Assembly (NCBI GenBank): GCA_020744425.1
Contig: JAGMUV010000009.1
Span: forward strand, 2,046,001-2,110,000
Length of the DNA stretch: 64,000 nucleotides
Reading direction: 5' to 3'
Source of the DNA: Dactylonectria macrodidyma
Taxonomy: Eukaryota > Ascomycota > Sordariomycetes > Hypocreales > Nectriaceae
The notes beneath the pieces were generated by a model. It was not told the origin of the DNA. It made no database searches and worked only from the letters and a program-made list of their open reading frames with translations. How positions within the stretch are numbered: the stretch's first letter is position 1; every line of letters begins with the position of its first letter. The translations under genes and the position numbers were made by a program. Shown here piece after piece: positions 34,594 to 46,634 of this stretch.

Positions 34594-37500
34594 CTATAAC
34601 ATGCGATCATCGCCCCTGATACTATCCTGGTCGTCACCGTCGCCTCGTAGCAGCCCGTGCTGCTCGCGCGCCTCGTTGTCGTCATTCGCCAAGCCCAGGC
34701 CCATGCCGGTGACGCCGGTCTCAACGCCGGACTCGGGTGACAGGCCGGCAGTGCGGCGTGTCTCCTCGGCCCCGTTGAGGACGTACCAGACATCCTTCTT
34801 GGTGAGCAGGCCCTGGAGGACCCCGCGGTCGCTGAAGAGGACGTAGCGCAGGCCGAGCTTCTGGAAGTAGCTGGAGACGAGGTGGAGGGAGCTGTGGGAC
34901 GGCAGGGTGAGCGGCGTCTGGTCCATCCAAGGGCGGAGGTCGAGCGTGGAGCGCGGGTCGGCGAGGGGCTGGTGGGAGAAGAAGGCCTCCGTCTCCGGGG
35001 CTAGGGACCGGGGCGGCTGGGTGGAGGCGCGGAGATTGTAAGTGAGCTCGGCGCGAGAGATGTAGCCGAGTAGGATGGCGTCACGGGGGTCGGAGATGAC
35101 GGGGAAGCCGCGGTGAGGATGCATCTCGAGGATGGTGCTGAGCGAGGCGATGGTGTGGCCGGTGGCGGTTAGGACAATGAGGTCCTCGATGCGCGTCATG
35201 ATCTGCGACACGGGAATGTCCGGGATGACCATCTCCTCGCTGTTTTCGAGGAAGGGATACTCGTTGAAATGGATCCACGACTCGTAGATGCCGCGGCGCG
35301 AGAAGGCGTCGCCCACCCACTTGGAGATCATGACGGCGATCATGATGGGGAGCACGTAGGTGAGGGCGCCGGTGAGCTCGAACATGATGACGACAATAGA
35401 CACCGTCATGCGCGTGACGCCGGCGAGAGCGGCTGCTGCACCGACGATGGCGTAGGTGCCCGGGGTGACGCAGGGGATATCAGGCTCGCACGAGCCAAAG
35501 AGGAAGAAGCCCGGGTGATTGGCGACCCAAATCTCCATGATGATGCCCACGGCACGGCCCATCAGGGCGCCAATGGCCATCGAGGGTAGGATGATGCCCG
35601 CGGGGATCTGTAGGCCGAAGGTGATGGCGGCGAGGAAGAAGCCGACGACGGCAGCGAAGAGGAGGAGCACAATGGTGCTGGCCGAAGCGGCTCCGGTCTT
35701 GCAGAGACCGAACGGGTCATCGAGGACCTGCGAGCACTCGGAAAAGAGGTTGGAGACGAGCTCGGAGGCCTGAAGCTTCATGTAGAAGTTGGGATAGTTG
35801 ATGAGAGCTGTCAGGAAGGCCACGACCAGGACTTGGGTGATGGGACCGGGAAGCCAGGTATTGGCCTTCTTCCACTGGGCAACACCCATATTGGCCTTGA
35901 TGAAGATGCCGCCATAGATTCCCTGCGGTACTCGTTAGCAATTCTGACATTTTGTCCTTTTCGGTAGTTGCAAGGGGTCACAAACGCCAAAGATGCCGAG
36001 CAAGGCATACGGCATCAGCTCGAATCGATGCCACCCGATGCTGTACTGGACCTGATACATAACCAACTTGCCAGAGCGGAAGGGATCAAAAGCCTGGAGG
36101 ACAACAGCCGCCGTCATGGCGCATACAAAACTTTGCCACATGGTTTTATCTGGGAAGTAGTACGACAGTTGCTGCAAACTATGAGCGTTCAAGTCATTGG
36201 GAAGGTTTGGTGTCACGAACCTCAAGACTAAACAGGACACCACCAATTGGAGAACCAAAGGCAACAGAAATACCCGAAGCTGCTGCTGCTGATAAGACCT
36301 CTCGCTTACGAGCTGTTAAAATTTAGCTATGAAATCAAAAAGATGGTTAAGTAGGTTCTTACCTTCGTTGTCGTTGATATTGCGGAATAACTTGACGAAC
36401 AGGTTGGCGCAACAGCAGGCAACATGTACCAGGGGGCCCTCTTTACCCAACCACATGCCGGAGGCGACGGCGAGGATCTAGTAGAGTCAGCCGAAGGCCG
36501 GTAAAACTAGACGTGGGACATACTAAGCCGAAGGACTTGGTAACCAAGGTCCATGTGCCAAAGAATCGCTGAATAACGAAGCCACCGAGGACTGTCTTGA
36601 TCTCTGGGATACCGCTATGCTTGGCGTAAATGGCATATTCTTGCACAAGGAGTGCAGCGAGATATGCGACAAAGACCTTGTGAGATATTGTCAGCGGGAC
36701 AGTGGCGCTGATAGCGGGAATTTGCATCGTGATCATACCGAAAAGGAGATGAAGAAGAAGTACTCGACGAACCACTTCCCACCACCCGATGTGACACCTA
36801 CAACCTCGCCCCACGACTTCCACCCGTTGCACTTGGAGCCCTGATCATATCCATAGCAGCAGAAGCCCTTGTTCAAGTAGAAATGGCCGCCTTCGGGCCC
36901 ACTGGAGCAGAATCCCAGCTTCAAGTCACCGAGCCAATCGGTGGTGACGTCGATGCCAGCGGCAATTGCGCCAACGGCCATGCCCGTCAGCAACAGGACG
37001 ATCCAGACCTGGCTCGCGTCGAGGAGGCGCTGGAAGGGCCCGAGGACACCGCTAGCACCTGAGTAGAGGAAACGCAAGCGCTGGCGTTCCTTGGTGTACT
37101 CGAAGATCCAGTCGATGGCCGTCAGATCCTCGTATCCGACGCGCCGGCCGGGGCCTTCTGTGTACCAGTCGAGGGGCAGGCCGTCCTTGGAGGATGTCGC
37201 ATTGAGGGTGGTCGGGTCGGCGTCCGGCGGCGTATCGGAGCCGCCAAAAACGGGAGGCGGTGCGTTTCTGATCGAAGGCGTAGCCGACGAGCTGGAGCGC
37301 GGCGATCGCAAGCCCGTGATGGCGGAGAGGAGGCGAGCGGGAGCTGATAGAAGGGAGGGAGCCTGTCTGCGCTTGAAGGAGATGGACGTAGTCAAGTCAC
37401 CATTCAATGGGTCGTCGTCGAAGACATCACCCATGTCTCGATCACGGCCAGAGCCTTGGTCATCGCCATGGAAGCGGCCCGTTTCGTGGTGGTTGTCGTG

Positions 37501-37620
37501 AGAACCGAGTAGGTCGAGCTCGTCGAGGTCAGCGGAGGGTCGATGCGACGATGCGGATAGTGACGTGGATGCAAAGGCATATGGGTCGTTCTGGGATGCT
37601 CCAGACATGATGCGACTCAT
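34594..37620 (-). CDS. CLC-family voltage-gated chloride channel / Cl-H+ exchanger with CBS domains
   Basis: Six exons on the minus strand, in coding order 37620-36739, 36676-36524, 36477-36363, 36312-36221, 36171-35986 and 35922-34594 (introns 46-63 bp), 918 residues. A disordered acidic N-terminus precedes about 18 membrane helices. Ion-path motifs: HSGIPE (314-319; the usual first Gly is His here), GKEGPLVH (356-363, with the gating/exchange Glu358) and PAGIILPS. Two cytoplasmic CBS domains follow (one with [13 protein letters not shown], one with [15 protein letters not shown]). A second start at 37608 is possible. Yeast Gef1 of this family acts in Golgi/endosomes for copper and pH homeostasis; location here is inferred. 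Presence of the gating Glu suits an exchanger. Confidence 0.92.
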
Positions 37621-38850
37621 ACCATTGTGCTCGTGCGACGCCCACAATATGGAGTATCGGATGTTGGAGGTGTCAAAACGTGTTGGAGTGAAGTTGAGTT
37701 GCAGCTATTCCCAGGCGTTCAAACAAAAGGCTAGCTGAGTGTAGGCAGTCAGACTGTCCTATCCAACCAGCGTGTCGTTGATGCATGGTCCCTAAATGTC
37801 GGTACCTAATTACAGCCTCTACAGGGCATTGCTGCAGCCTGTCATCGGTGGACACTAATCAACCCTGCAGGGGAAGCTCGGACCACCCTCTTCAGCTGGG
37901 TTCAATGGCGTCAGTTTATCTTGGTGCAGATCTTCAGGATCCATTATGAGAATTACACGCACTCATGATACAGCCATAGGCAGTGCCAATGCCCCAGAGC
38001 GGTAAATGAAGCCCTTCGTCTACCAATGGTTGTGCTATCCAGGTAGAAAATGGAAGTCTGCCACGTCAATTTTGGCACTTGTCGTGTATGACATCTCAAC
38101 CGAACCATAGCTCTCATCCCATGAACCAGTAGCTAAAGCATAAACATTCAGACGCTGATACATTGGGCATTATTTCAGGTGTAATCTGTGATTTTATTCT
38201 CATCTCCCGGTCCATGAAGATGTCCATCAATAGGAGTGGGCGATTATCAAAGTCTGCAGTACACCATCATTGTCTACTCACTATCAATCATGTTCTGTTC
38301 ACAAAATGAACCTCTCGGGATCTTGGTCGCTCAGGTCTTGCTAAGGTCTCGATGGTTATGGAGATCATGAAGCTTGATCCACGGCTAGCAACCGTCAACG
38401 TAGCCTTTGTACGGTGAAGTAGATATCTCTGTACACCTCTGAAAGCAGTGATTATTTGATAGCTATTTAACTAAACATTGGGGTTTTTGTTCAATTAATT
38501 GACTGCTTCTCTGCTTGAGGCGTACTCTTGATGGACTGAATCTATTCGTGTGGAATGCACTTATCGGGGTGGATCAAGCGTGATGAAAATAGCGGGCCCA
38601 ATTCGATTCTGCCTCTTGGAAATAGTTACAACCCCCATCAAGGCACCCACTGAGGAAATCTATATCGCATTCTGTTCTTCATCATTCAAACAGATTAACA
38701 TCTCAAATAAAACCACCGATTCAGTCTAGTTCCCAGAAAGAATATTGGACTGAAAGTGTGCGCTCATACTCTACCCGAGCGTTGGCCATGTTAAGCCTTC
38801 ACGAAATCTCTTGAAAGACATTCATCCACCCTGTACCAAAATCAACCACC
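37621..38850. other. divergent gene-free region
   Basis: About 1.2 kb between opposed start codons of the CLC and neurochondrin-like genes. It is AT-richer than its surroundings, with no ORF over about 60 codons. It holds both promoters; no specific site could be named. Confidence 0.6.
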
Positions 38851-40883
38851 ATGGCAGACTCGACATCCAACACCGAGTCGCAAGGCACCACCTCGCAGCC
38901 TACGAGCTCTGCAGATCTTGCCAAATTGCAGACTCTTCTAGGAGCTAAGGACGACACTCAGAGATTCGTCGGCCTGGCGCTGCTTAAATCTGTCCTGGAC
39001 AGTTCTGCTGAGCTCCGAGAACATGAGCACTCTGTTCGAAACCTCTGGGAAACTTTGTCGCCAAAGTTCCTTGACCGGCTGTTGCGCACTGGGTCCAAGC
39101 AGTCAAACAAAAATGCAAAAGAGATGCTCGATCTAGCTGTTTCCGTCTTGCACACCTTTGCCATATTGCTCCCAGAGCGTGCAGGCAGGGATCCCAGGTT
39201 CCTCAACAGGATCCCTGGTCTTGTCAATGCCATTCTCTACAGGTATGGCCCCAGACTGCCAAATGTTGGATTACTATACTAACAATAGTTCTACAGCTCA
39301 GATGAGACCACATCAATGATATTGCAACTTCTTCATACGCTCGTTAGCTCGCCGGATGGCGCGATGGCATTTGTCAAACTTGACGATGTTAGCACCCTTA
39401 CTGAGATCGCCCCGACGTATGCCCCTATTCTGGACATCTTAAGCTTCGCGTGGCTCAACGCCATGACCGTCGTCGATAGCCCATTTGGCTTGTCTAGCCA
39501 GGTCGACGCTGCGATACAGAGCCTGGTGGCATCATTCACTGGAACGGATGCGGTCACCTTGCTCGAATTCCTGGGCTATTTTCTGCGCCATGCGAACCCC
39601 ATTGTATGTGAACTAAGCTCTGATCCTCGGAACTGGCTAAACAATTCTGGTAGATTATTCCTCGTCAACCAAAGTGGCTCAAGAGTGTGGTCAACTACGT
39701 TCAAAACCTCGTCATTAGCCGCCCAACACCAGAGGCACGCTCTGCCTATACCAACGCTGCAGCAGCTCTCCTACAGACCTACCAGGCCGATGTGTCGAAA
39801 CTTCTCTTCACTGACTCCAAGAATGACGAAAAGCCATTCTCATATCTCTTAATTAACCTGCTGTGCATCGATATCCGGTCCTCTGCCCCGGCTCTCCTGG
39901 CCCAGCTCAACCAGCCCGAGTATCCCAAGGTATCCAAGAGGCTTGCATCCGCCTTTGATATCATCTCTAGCTTCGTGGGCTACCTCATGCAATCTCTCGA
40001 AAACGAATCCTCATTAGTCATGTCCCCTGACAACCTCCTCAATATTCGCAAGGGCATCTCTGAAACCATGTCCGTCACTATTGAATACCTCCGCGACCGA
40101 TGGGATGCATCCTTCGCCGGCGCAATGGGCTTGCACCCGGATGCTATTTCCGGACTCACCGAAACTGTCACAGGCTCTCATCTTTCCCTGGCCTGGGACT
40201 CGACGAAAGATACTGTTGAGCAAGACATGTTCATCCTATCTGCTGTTCGGGCGCTGGCTGTCTGGCTCAGAGAGGACGACAACGATTCTCTGCGTAAAGA
40301 GACGACTGGACTCATGGATATGTTCCTGGCGCTCTATCAGTCCAGCTGTCGGGTCAGCTCGTCGGGAGATCTTGATTTCCGCGTCCCCATCCTCGTTGCT
40401 CTTGAGGGAATTACCCAGCTTAAGAAAGGCCGCGAGTCTTTCCTCGCAAATGAAGGATGGGGAGTTCTCACCCTCGACCTCACTTCAATCTTTCAGCCTG
40501 ATACGCCCGCCGACCTCACTGCGAACGCCGAACGTGCCACCGACATCGTTCGTATACTCCTCCCCATCGTTGAGCAAGAAACCGGCGGCATCACGGAGTC
40601 CTGGATGGATCTCGTCACCGCCGTCGGCGCTTGGAGCCTTCCCCATGACGAAGAGAGCGCGCTAGAGCTTCGAGTTCAAGAGGCCCGACTTGCCGCTTTG
40701 CAACTCTGCTGCGAGGTGCTAGTAGGCGCGAACCGCGGATTACGACGGAGGTATGCGCACACTATAGGGTCTGTTAGGGGTGTTGCTGTAGAAATTGGTC
40801 AGCACATTGACCGAACTGGCCCTCTTGGCGAGATACTTGAGGATGTATTGACCACTCTGGACTTTTTAACCCGGGATGGTTGA
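38851..40883 (+). CDS. neurochondrin-domain protein
   Basis: Three exons: 38851-39242, 39297-39603 and 39654-40883 (introns 54 and 50 bp; TACTAAC branch in the first), 642 residues. After a Ser/Thr-rich N-terminus the protein is an all-helical, leucine-rich solenoid. The early segment LAKLQTLLGAKDDTQRFVGLALLKSVLD, then LDRLLRTG, matches the start of the neurochondrin family, where DDxxRFxGLxLL is typical. It ends with ILEDVLTTLDFLTRDG. No signal peptide or membrane segment. Animal neurochondrin is a cytoplasmic protein with neuronal roles; the fungal role is not established. Confidence 0.87.
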
Positions 40884-41389
40884 AGCAGTGATGAAGATTG
40901 CTGCGCGCACAACTCAGCCATAACTGCGGAGATGCTTTACATGCTTTCTTCGTTGCCCGATACTTCAACCGAGTCTCGATAGTTAACACTTAGGATTCAC
41001 CTGTGTGCAATAGGGTTAGCGGCCCCTCCGGCATAAGGACGCACTTAAAATGCCGTCAGCATGATGAAAGTTTCGTTGGAACACACGATGCGAGAGGTCG
41101 AACTGGTGAGGGGTAGACGCCGAGTTCGCCGAAAGAAGACGGCCCTATGCGTCTAAGTAGGTTTGGATCTACATCATTTTGTGTTGGAATTGGAGACAAA
41201 AAACAGACTCATGATAAAGAGAAGGCTCTGAAACTAGCCTCCCAATTTGCTCAGTCTTGCTACCGAGTTCGATCTGTAAAGTGAAGCTGATTGCCCCAAA
41301 TATATATGAACATCCTCAGAGGCCCGCCAACCCGCCTCTCTCATCTCACCCACCTTATTAGTCCGAGTTCACCACGACTCCTCTACAGA
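40884..41389. other. intergenic region with oxidoreductase promoter
   Basis: A 506-bp spacer between tandem genes. An in-frame ATG at 41306 could extend the next protein by 28 residues (see that entry). Nothing else seen. Confidence 0.55.
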
Positions 41390-42820
41390 ATGGCTGCCAC
41401 AAACTACGACGTCCTCATCATTGGCTCTGGCCAGTCTGGAAACCCCGTCGCCAAGGCCTTCGCAAATGCTGGCCGCAAGACTGCCGTGGTGGAGCGCGCT
41501 GCTCTCGGCGGCACATGTGTCAATGTCGGATGCACGCCAACCAAGACGATGATATCGTCTGGCCGGGTGGCGTATCTGGCACGCAGGGACGCAGACTATG
41601 GCATAAAGAGCGGCGATGGACCTGTTGCTGTCGACATGGCACGCGTTCGGGAGCGGAAGAGAGATATCGTCAGGCAGTGGAACAGCGGCAGCGTGAAAGG
41701 GCTACAAGCGGCGGGTGTAGAAGTGCTGATGGGCGAAGCAAGCTTCATCGGCGATAGGAAGCTGAAGGTGGCCCTGAATGATGGGGGTGAAAGGGAGGTG
41801 AGCGCCGAGACGGTGTTTCTGAACGTCGGAGAACGGCCATCACGGCCCGCGATCCCGGGACTGGAAGACGTGGACCCAGCGCGCGTGTTGGACTCGACGT
41901 CTATCATGGAGCTCGACGAGGTTCCGGAGCATCTGGTCGTTATGGGTGGAGGGTACATTGGCCTGGAGTTTGGGCAGCTTTTCCGACGGCTGGGAACCGA
42001 CGTCACCATCATCCAGAGGGCGAAGCAGCTGGTGCCACGGGAGGACGAGGACGTTGCTGAGTGTATGCTTGACATTCTTCGACAAGATGGCATCACTGTT
42101 CACCTATCTACCGCGGTCTCCTCGATCTCCAGCACCAAGGGTGCAGAGTCTTTCCTGGTTAAGGCCGAGAGCTCGTCTGACAAAGTCCAGGTATCTGGAT
42201 CTCATATTCTGTTGGCCACGGGTAGAGTCCCCAACACTGATGGATTAAACCTATCTGCTCTTGGAATCAAGACCACAACCAAGGGTCACATTGTCATTGA
42301 TGATAAGCTTCAGACCACAGCGCCAGGAGTGTACGCGCTAGGCGATGCCCATGGCGGGCCTGCCTTTACACACATGTCCTACGACGATTTCCGAATCATC
42401 CGTACCAACTTCTTGTCCGACCAGATGCCATCCACGACACCCGCGATGGCTACGACGCAGATCTCACCATCACGCATCCTCACGCCGTATTGCATGTACA
42501 CCGACCCACAGCTTGGCCACGTCGGCCTACATGCTAGAGACCTCAATGGTCGGGACGTGAAGACGGCTAAGATGCCAATGAGCTACGTTGCTCGGGCGCT
42601 CGAGACGGACGAGCCGCGCGGGATGATGAAGGCGACAGTGGACGCGAAGACGGGCGAGATCTTGGGCTTCACGTGCCTGGGGATCGAAGGTGGCGAGATC
42701 ATGTCGATTGTGCAGACGGCAATGATGGGCAAGCTGAAGTGGTGGGATCTGGAGGCAGCTGTGTGGGCACACCCGACTCTGGCCGAGAGTCTGAACAACC
42801 TGTGGGGATATTTGGAATAG
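41390..42820 (+). CDS. FAD-dependent pyridine nucleotide-disulfide oxidoreductase (mercuric reductase/lipoamide dehydrogenase-like)
   Basis: Single exon, 476 residues from 41390. An FAD-binding Rossmann motif (LIIGSGQSGNPVAKAF) leads to the redox pair C43-VNVG-C48. An NAD(P) motif follows (VVMGGGYIGLEFGQ), then the second FAD motif (TTAPGVYALGD) and a C-terminal dimerisation domain with the active-site HPTLAES dyad region. The family reduces disulfides or metals through a flavin-cysteine relay. It lacks the N-terminal heavy-metal-binding domain and the C-terminal Cys pair of true mercuric reductases, so that common automatic name is doubtful. A 28-residue in-frame extension from 41306 (MNILRGPPTRLSHLTHL) would look like a mitochondrial leader. 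Confidence 0.88.
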   Translation: MAATNYDVLIIGSGQSGNPVAKAFANAGRKTAVVERAALGGTCVNVGCTPTKTMISSGRVAYLARRDADYGIKSGDGPVAVDMARVRERKRDIVRQWNSGSVKGLQAAGVEVLMGEASFIGDRKLKVALNDGGEREVSAETVFLNVGERPSRPAIPGLEDVDPARVLDSTSIMELDEVPEHLVVMGGGYIGLEFGQLFRRLGTDVTIIQRAKQLVPREDEDVAECMLDILRQDGITVHLSTAVSSISSTKGAESFLVKAESSSDKVQVSGSHILLATGRVPNTDGLNLSALGIKTTTKGHIVIDDKLQTTAPGVYALGDAHGGPAFTHMSYDDFRIIRTNFLSDQMPSTTPAMATTQISPSRILTPYCMYTDPQLGHVGLHARDLNGRDVKTAKMPMSYVARALETDEPRGMMKATVDAKTGEILGFTCLGIEGGEIMSIVQTAMMGKLKWWDLEAAVWAHPTLAESLNNLWGYLE

Positions 42821-42865
42821 CGAGGTTGATAGGTAATTGTACCTCCATCGCTTCTGCCATAATAA

Positions 42866-43474
42866 TCAAGATGCCTCGACAGGTCCTGTCTGAGGTTGTG
42901 CGTCCGTGACGCTCGCAGCACCACCCTTCTTCTCCGCTGCAGCCTCTGCCTTGGCTCTTCGTTTGCGTGCCCGACGAACCTCGATTTCAAGCTCTAGCAT
43001 CTCAGCATTGATGGACACAAGTCGAGGAATGACCTCTTCCACCACCTGGACTGATTGAATCTGGGCCGCGCGGAGCGGCATTGGGGCGAGGAGGCCAAAC
43101 CAGTGCAGAGGGTTCTTATTTTTGTTCTTCTTTTGCTTAGCTGGCCTTTCGACGTCATCTTTGCCATCTTGCTTCTCAGTCTCTTTAGGGGTCTCTGCTT
43201 TTTGTTCCTCTGGCTCTTCTGCAGGTGCGTTCACAACGGTAAACGTCGGCTTCAGCTTGTCATCCACGTCAATGGCCAAGCGTCGAGCGGCTTGCATCCT
43301 CTCATCGTAGTGGTCCTGACCGTATCTCATACCCCGCTCGCCGGAGAAGTTTGCGCGCGCAATGTTGTGATACACGCCAGACTGGAACCGAGAAAAAGTC
43401 TGACGCAGGACAGTGTACTCGTTCAATAAGCCAAGGTACCGCTCCAGGAGCTGGTCGATGTGTTCTTGTTCCAT
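42866..43474 (-). CDS. Vma22/CCDC115-like V-ATPase assembly factor
   Basis: Single exon, 202 residues. The N-terminal helix MEQEHIDQLLERYLGLLNEY, with the following FSRFQSGVYHNIARANFS, and the C-terminal block NPLHWFGLLAPMPLRAAQIQ are the two conserved segments of the Vma22/CCDC115 family. They are separated by an acidic/Lys-rich linker. In yeast Vma22 works in the ER with Vma12 and Vma21 to assemble the V0 sector of the vacuolar ATPase. The C-terminus is a charged coiled coil. Its stop lies 45 bp from the stop of the convergent oxidoreductase gene. Confidence 0.88.
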   Translation of the reverse strand: MEQEHIDQLLERYLGLLNEYTVLRQTFSRFQSGVYHNIARANFSGERGMRYGQDHYDERMQAARRLAIDVDDKLKPTFTVVNAPAEEPEEQKAETPKETEKQDGKDDVERPAKQKKNKNKNPLHWFGLLAPMPLRAAQIQSVQVVEEVIPRLVSINAEMLELEIEVRRARKRRAKAEAAAEKKGGAASVTDAQPQTGPVEAS

Positions 43475-43865
43475 CTGGGCAGCTGTTTGTTGCCAAGGTG
43501 GGATTAACTGAGTGTTTTGTTTGTGGGGATTTTAGATACCCTGGGAGATGGAAGTGACCCCTCGCAGTTCCGAGCAGAGAGTTGAAGTGCCTAGAGGGCT
43601 CGAACCTGTATGGATGGTTGAGTGTAGGTTGAAGTTGAATTAATGAGCGAAGGCGGGAGTGGACGTGGTGCAAGTTATTGTTGATGCCTACGTTAGCTGC
43701 ATCGGTTCGGTTTAGCGCATGTGGGGGGTTTGGTAGGCGGCAGTTCAAGGCAGGTTGACCCTACTACCTGCCTAAGTACATCTTGACTATTCTCGAGACG
43801 AGATAATAATAGATGGAAGCAATATGGGAGATGACCGCGAGATTCCTCTTTGATTTCAGATCCAC
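43475..43865. other. short intergenic region
   Basis: A 391-bp spacer between two minus-strand genes: promoter of the Vma22-like gene and 3' UTR of the MFS gene. Overlapping minus ORFs (43302-43748, 43693-43965) are chance. Confidence 0.6.
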
Positions 43866-45446
43866 CTAAGACCTCAAACCAGTCTGGAACTTTACACCGA
43901 GTGGCCCTCCTGTCCAGATCAACTGAGGGATCGCCGATAGAAACGACACAATAGCCAGAGCCCATCCAACCGTAGGAAATCCCGAACTATCTCTGATCAA
44001 CCCGCCCATGATGGGACCTAGCATCGTACCGGCCGAGAAGGCCACGTTGTACAGCCCATACGCCTGAGCGACCGGCACTTCGTCTGAGCTCTGCTCATCT
44101 CCCTGAACAGCCCAGTTGATCTCTGCCATCAACGGACCAAAGACGAACGCCATAGCGATGCCGATCCCGACAAGGAGGCCACAAAGCAAGGCTTTGTGCG
44201 CCATGCTGTCTTCGGAGACAAACCGCAGGCAGATGAGGAATGGTGTCGCGAAGAAGAAGCCGAATGTTGCTAGCCACTTGGCGCCAAAGCGATCACCGAG
44301 AGCCCCAATAACCGGAGAACCGAAGCTGGGTAGGATAATGGGGAGAAATATGAGTCCGCCTCCAACCGAATTCCAGCCAAATGTGTCCGAAACGAACAGT
44401 GGTAAAGTGCTGTCGAACGATGTCATGATGATGGCTTGGACGACGGTACCCCATAGCGCGCTCAATAGGCGTGGCTGTCGTAGGAGCTTGATCAAGGTCC
44501 CTAAGGGAGATTGAGAAGTACGCGAGGCATCTTTTGGTGTTATAGGTGCCTCAGGCTGGATATCCTCTGTAAGTTTCTCTGGCAGTTGCGTTGTCAAAGT
44601 GCCTCCGGTATTGTTCCCAGCAGAGCCATCGGCAGTTCCCTTAGGGTTGCCCTCCGGATCTGAAGACGGCAAATTGGCAGCTTGGTCAAGCCATCGTTTC
44701 GCCTCCTTGACCTCAATGATGGCAAGACGTAGCGCAATATCTACCGCCAGGAGACCGAAGCACATGGAAAATACCTGATAGTAACCTCCCTTTGCGTATA
44801 CGACACCTCCGAGAAGCGGCGCCGACAATACTCCAACACTCGTCGACATGCCGACCCAACCCGTGGCCTTGCCGACATCTTTGCTATCTACGGAGTCGAT
44901 GACGAGGGCTAGACCGACAGTCCAGGTCAACGACGCTGAGATCCCCTGAAGGGCACGTCCGACCATGAACATGGCAAGTGTCTTGCTCATGCAGAGTATC
45001 ACGGTTGCAGCGGTCAACATGATGAGCCCAACGAGCATGGGGAGTCGGCGGTTCCCAATCCGGTCGGCAATGTAGCCCCATATTGCTGCGTTTATGTGAG
45101 TCTTTGACTGAGAGCTAGGATAAGTCTTTTCTAGGAGAACGCACGGGAAAACACCAATAGCGCGGCACCATAGACGGCAAGTGATATTGACACCCAGTAC
45201 TGCACCCTGTCTGCCTTGAGGCCAACCTGTGTCTCTAGAGAGAAGGGCATGATAGGGACGATGACGGCGTACAAAAAGATGTCCTCCACTGTAGTGTTAG
45301 TGCTTGCATCTGCGTACGAGGCTCAGAGGAGGCGGTATTACAGTGAAGACCGCGAATGAACAGCATGTGACGATGAGTCCTGCTGAAGACCGGAGCTTCA
45401 ACAGGACGGGCGGCTTGCCCTCCCGTGGCCACTTGATGCCGGCCAT
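43866..45446 (-). CDS. major facilitator superfamily transporter
   Basis: Three exons in coding order 45446-45342, 45283-45145 and 45085-43866 (introns 58 and 59 bp, phases 0 and 1), 487 residues. Splicing restores FTDIFLYAVIVPIMPF (helix 1) and LAVYGAALLVFSPIWGYIADRIGNRR (helix 2 and the MFS A-motif loop). About 12 helices are visible, with a long hydrophilic central loop (about residues 215-270) between the two halves. The DIFLYAVIVPIMPF start is typical of the fungal drug:H+ antiporter-1 / vesicular amine transporter-like group. Substrate is unknown. No biosynthetic gene lies nearby that would suggest one. Confidence 0.9.
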
Positions 45447-46620
45447 TGTGTTCTGCAGTAAAACAAACCACCCTCAGACCAAAACTTAAGAAGGTTATTA
45501 CTTTGAGAAAGATGTTGAGCTGGGATGCTCTTGGCAATACCTCATTGCAGTTTTGCCATGTTTCCCCTTCCCCTCTCACCACTTTGGGGTTTTAATGATG
45601 GTGGGTGGAGATTCCGCAACCCGCGGGATCCTGTTGACTACATGGGGGTTAGCGCCTCTTCACCCCCCGATGTTTACTCAAGTGGTTGATGATGAGCAAG
45701 TTCCGTTGCTGGTGAGTTGGTTGAATGGATGGAGAAGTTTCCTCGTCCGCTTGAGCTTGGTAATCAATCAACTCACTACGAGATACCAATGGCTACTGGG
45801 GACCAACACGCAGTTGAAGTCTCTGGATCTGTGGGCCACTGATATGCTGCAGAGAAACCGTCCAAGCTTTGACACTACGGCAGGCAAGAACCATAATGGA
45901 CTTGATTAAGTTATTGCGACGTCCATATAGGCTGGGTGTAGGGATGCTCCGCCATATTGGTAGTGTCTTGTTACTTTATGTTGTGTCAATGCTACCGAAA
46001 CAATTCTTTATTCTCGAATGCTTATCCGACGGGGACCAATTGTTAAGAGACCCATGTGCTTTCCCTAAATTTGTTGATCCTAAGTGGCTCAATGTGCTTG
46101 AAGTGTTGATTCTGATATCAAGTTGCTGTATTCTATACAATGTAGGTAGAGTCCGAAGTCAACAAGTTACTAGGTAGCTTAAAGAGCCTTTCCTTCAGTT
46201 GGAGTGTCATGGTCTCTATGACTAGATTCATATTGGCTGCCAATGCCAAGGGATCAGACTTATATCGAAGAAACCCAAATCAACGATATTGCCGCACCTC
46301 CAACACACATCGGACTCGCGCATCTGGGTGCGTACCTCATTTATACTCTCTTTGAATCCACAATGGTATTTTGTTTTTTTGCATGGCGGCGATTTCACCA
46401 TTTACATAAGTGCTCCTCGTGGCAGCCCTGTTCGGATGGGATTAGTGCCGGCAGTGTGCATATGTAGTCCGGTTAGGCTAATGAAATTCATTGCACATGT
46501 TTGGGTCCCTGCGCCTGTGAGATGGGTCTCGACGAGCCGAGGACACTAGAATGGCGGTGGAGGGATGGGGAGGAACGGGTGTTTTTACCCTGTTGAGGAG
46601 GCATGGATTTTCTCTAGGAG

Positions 46621-46634
46621 TGACTACGTAGTCA
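46621..46634. repeat. 14-bp perfect palindrome TGACTACGTAGTCA
   Basis: Perfect inverted repeat sharing the ACTACGTAGT core with the copies at 21364, 47925 and 59953. Confidence 0.95.
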
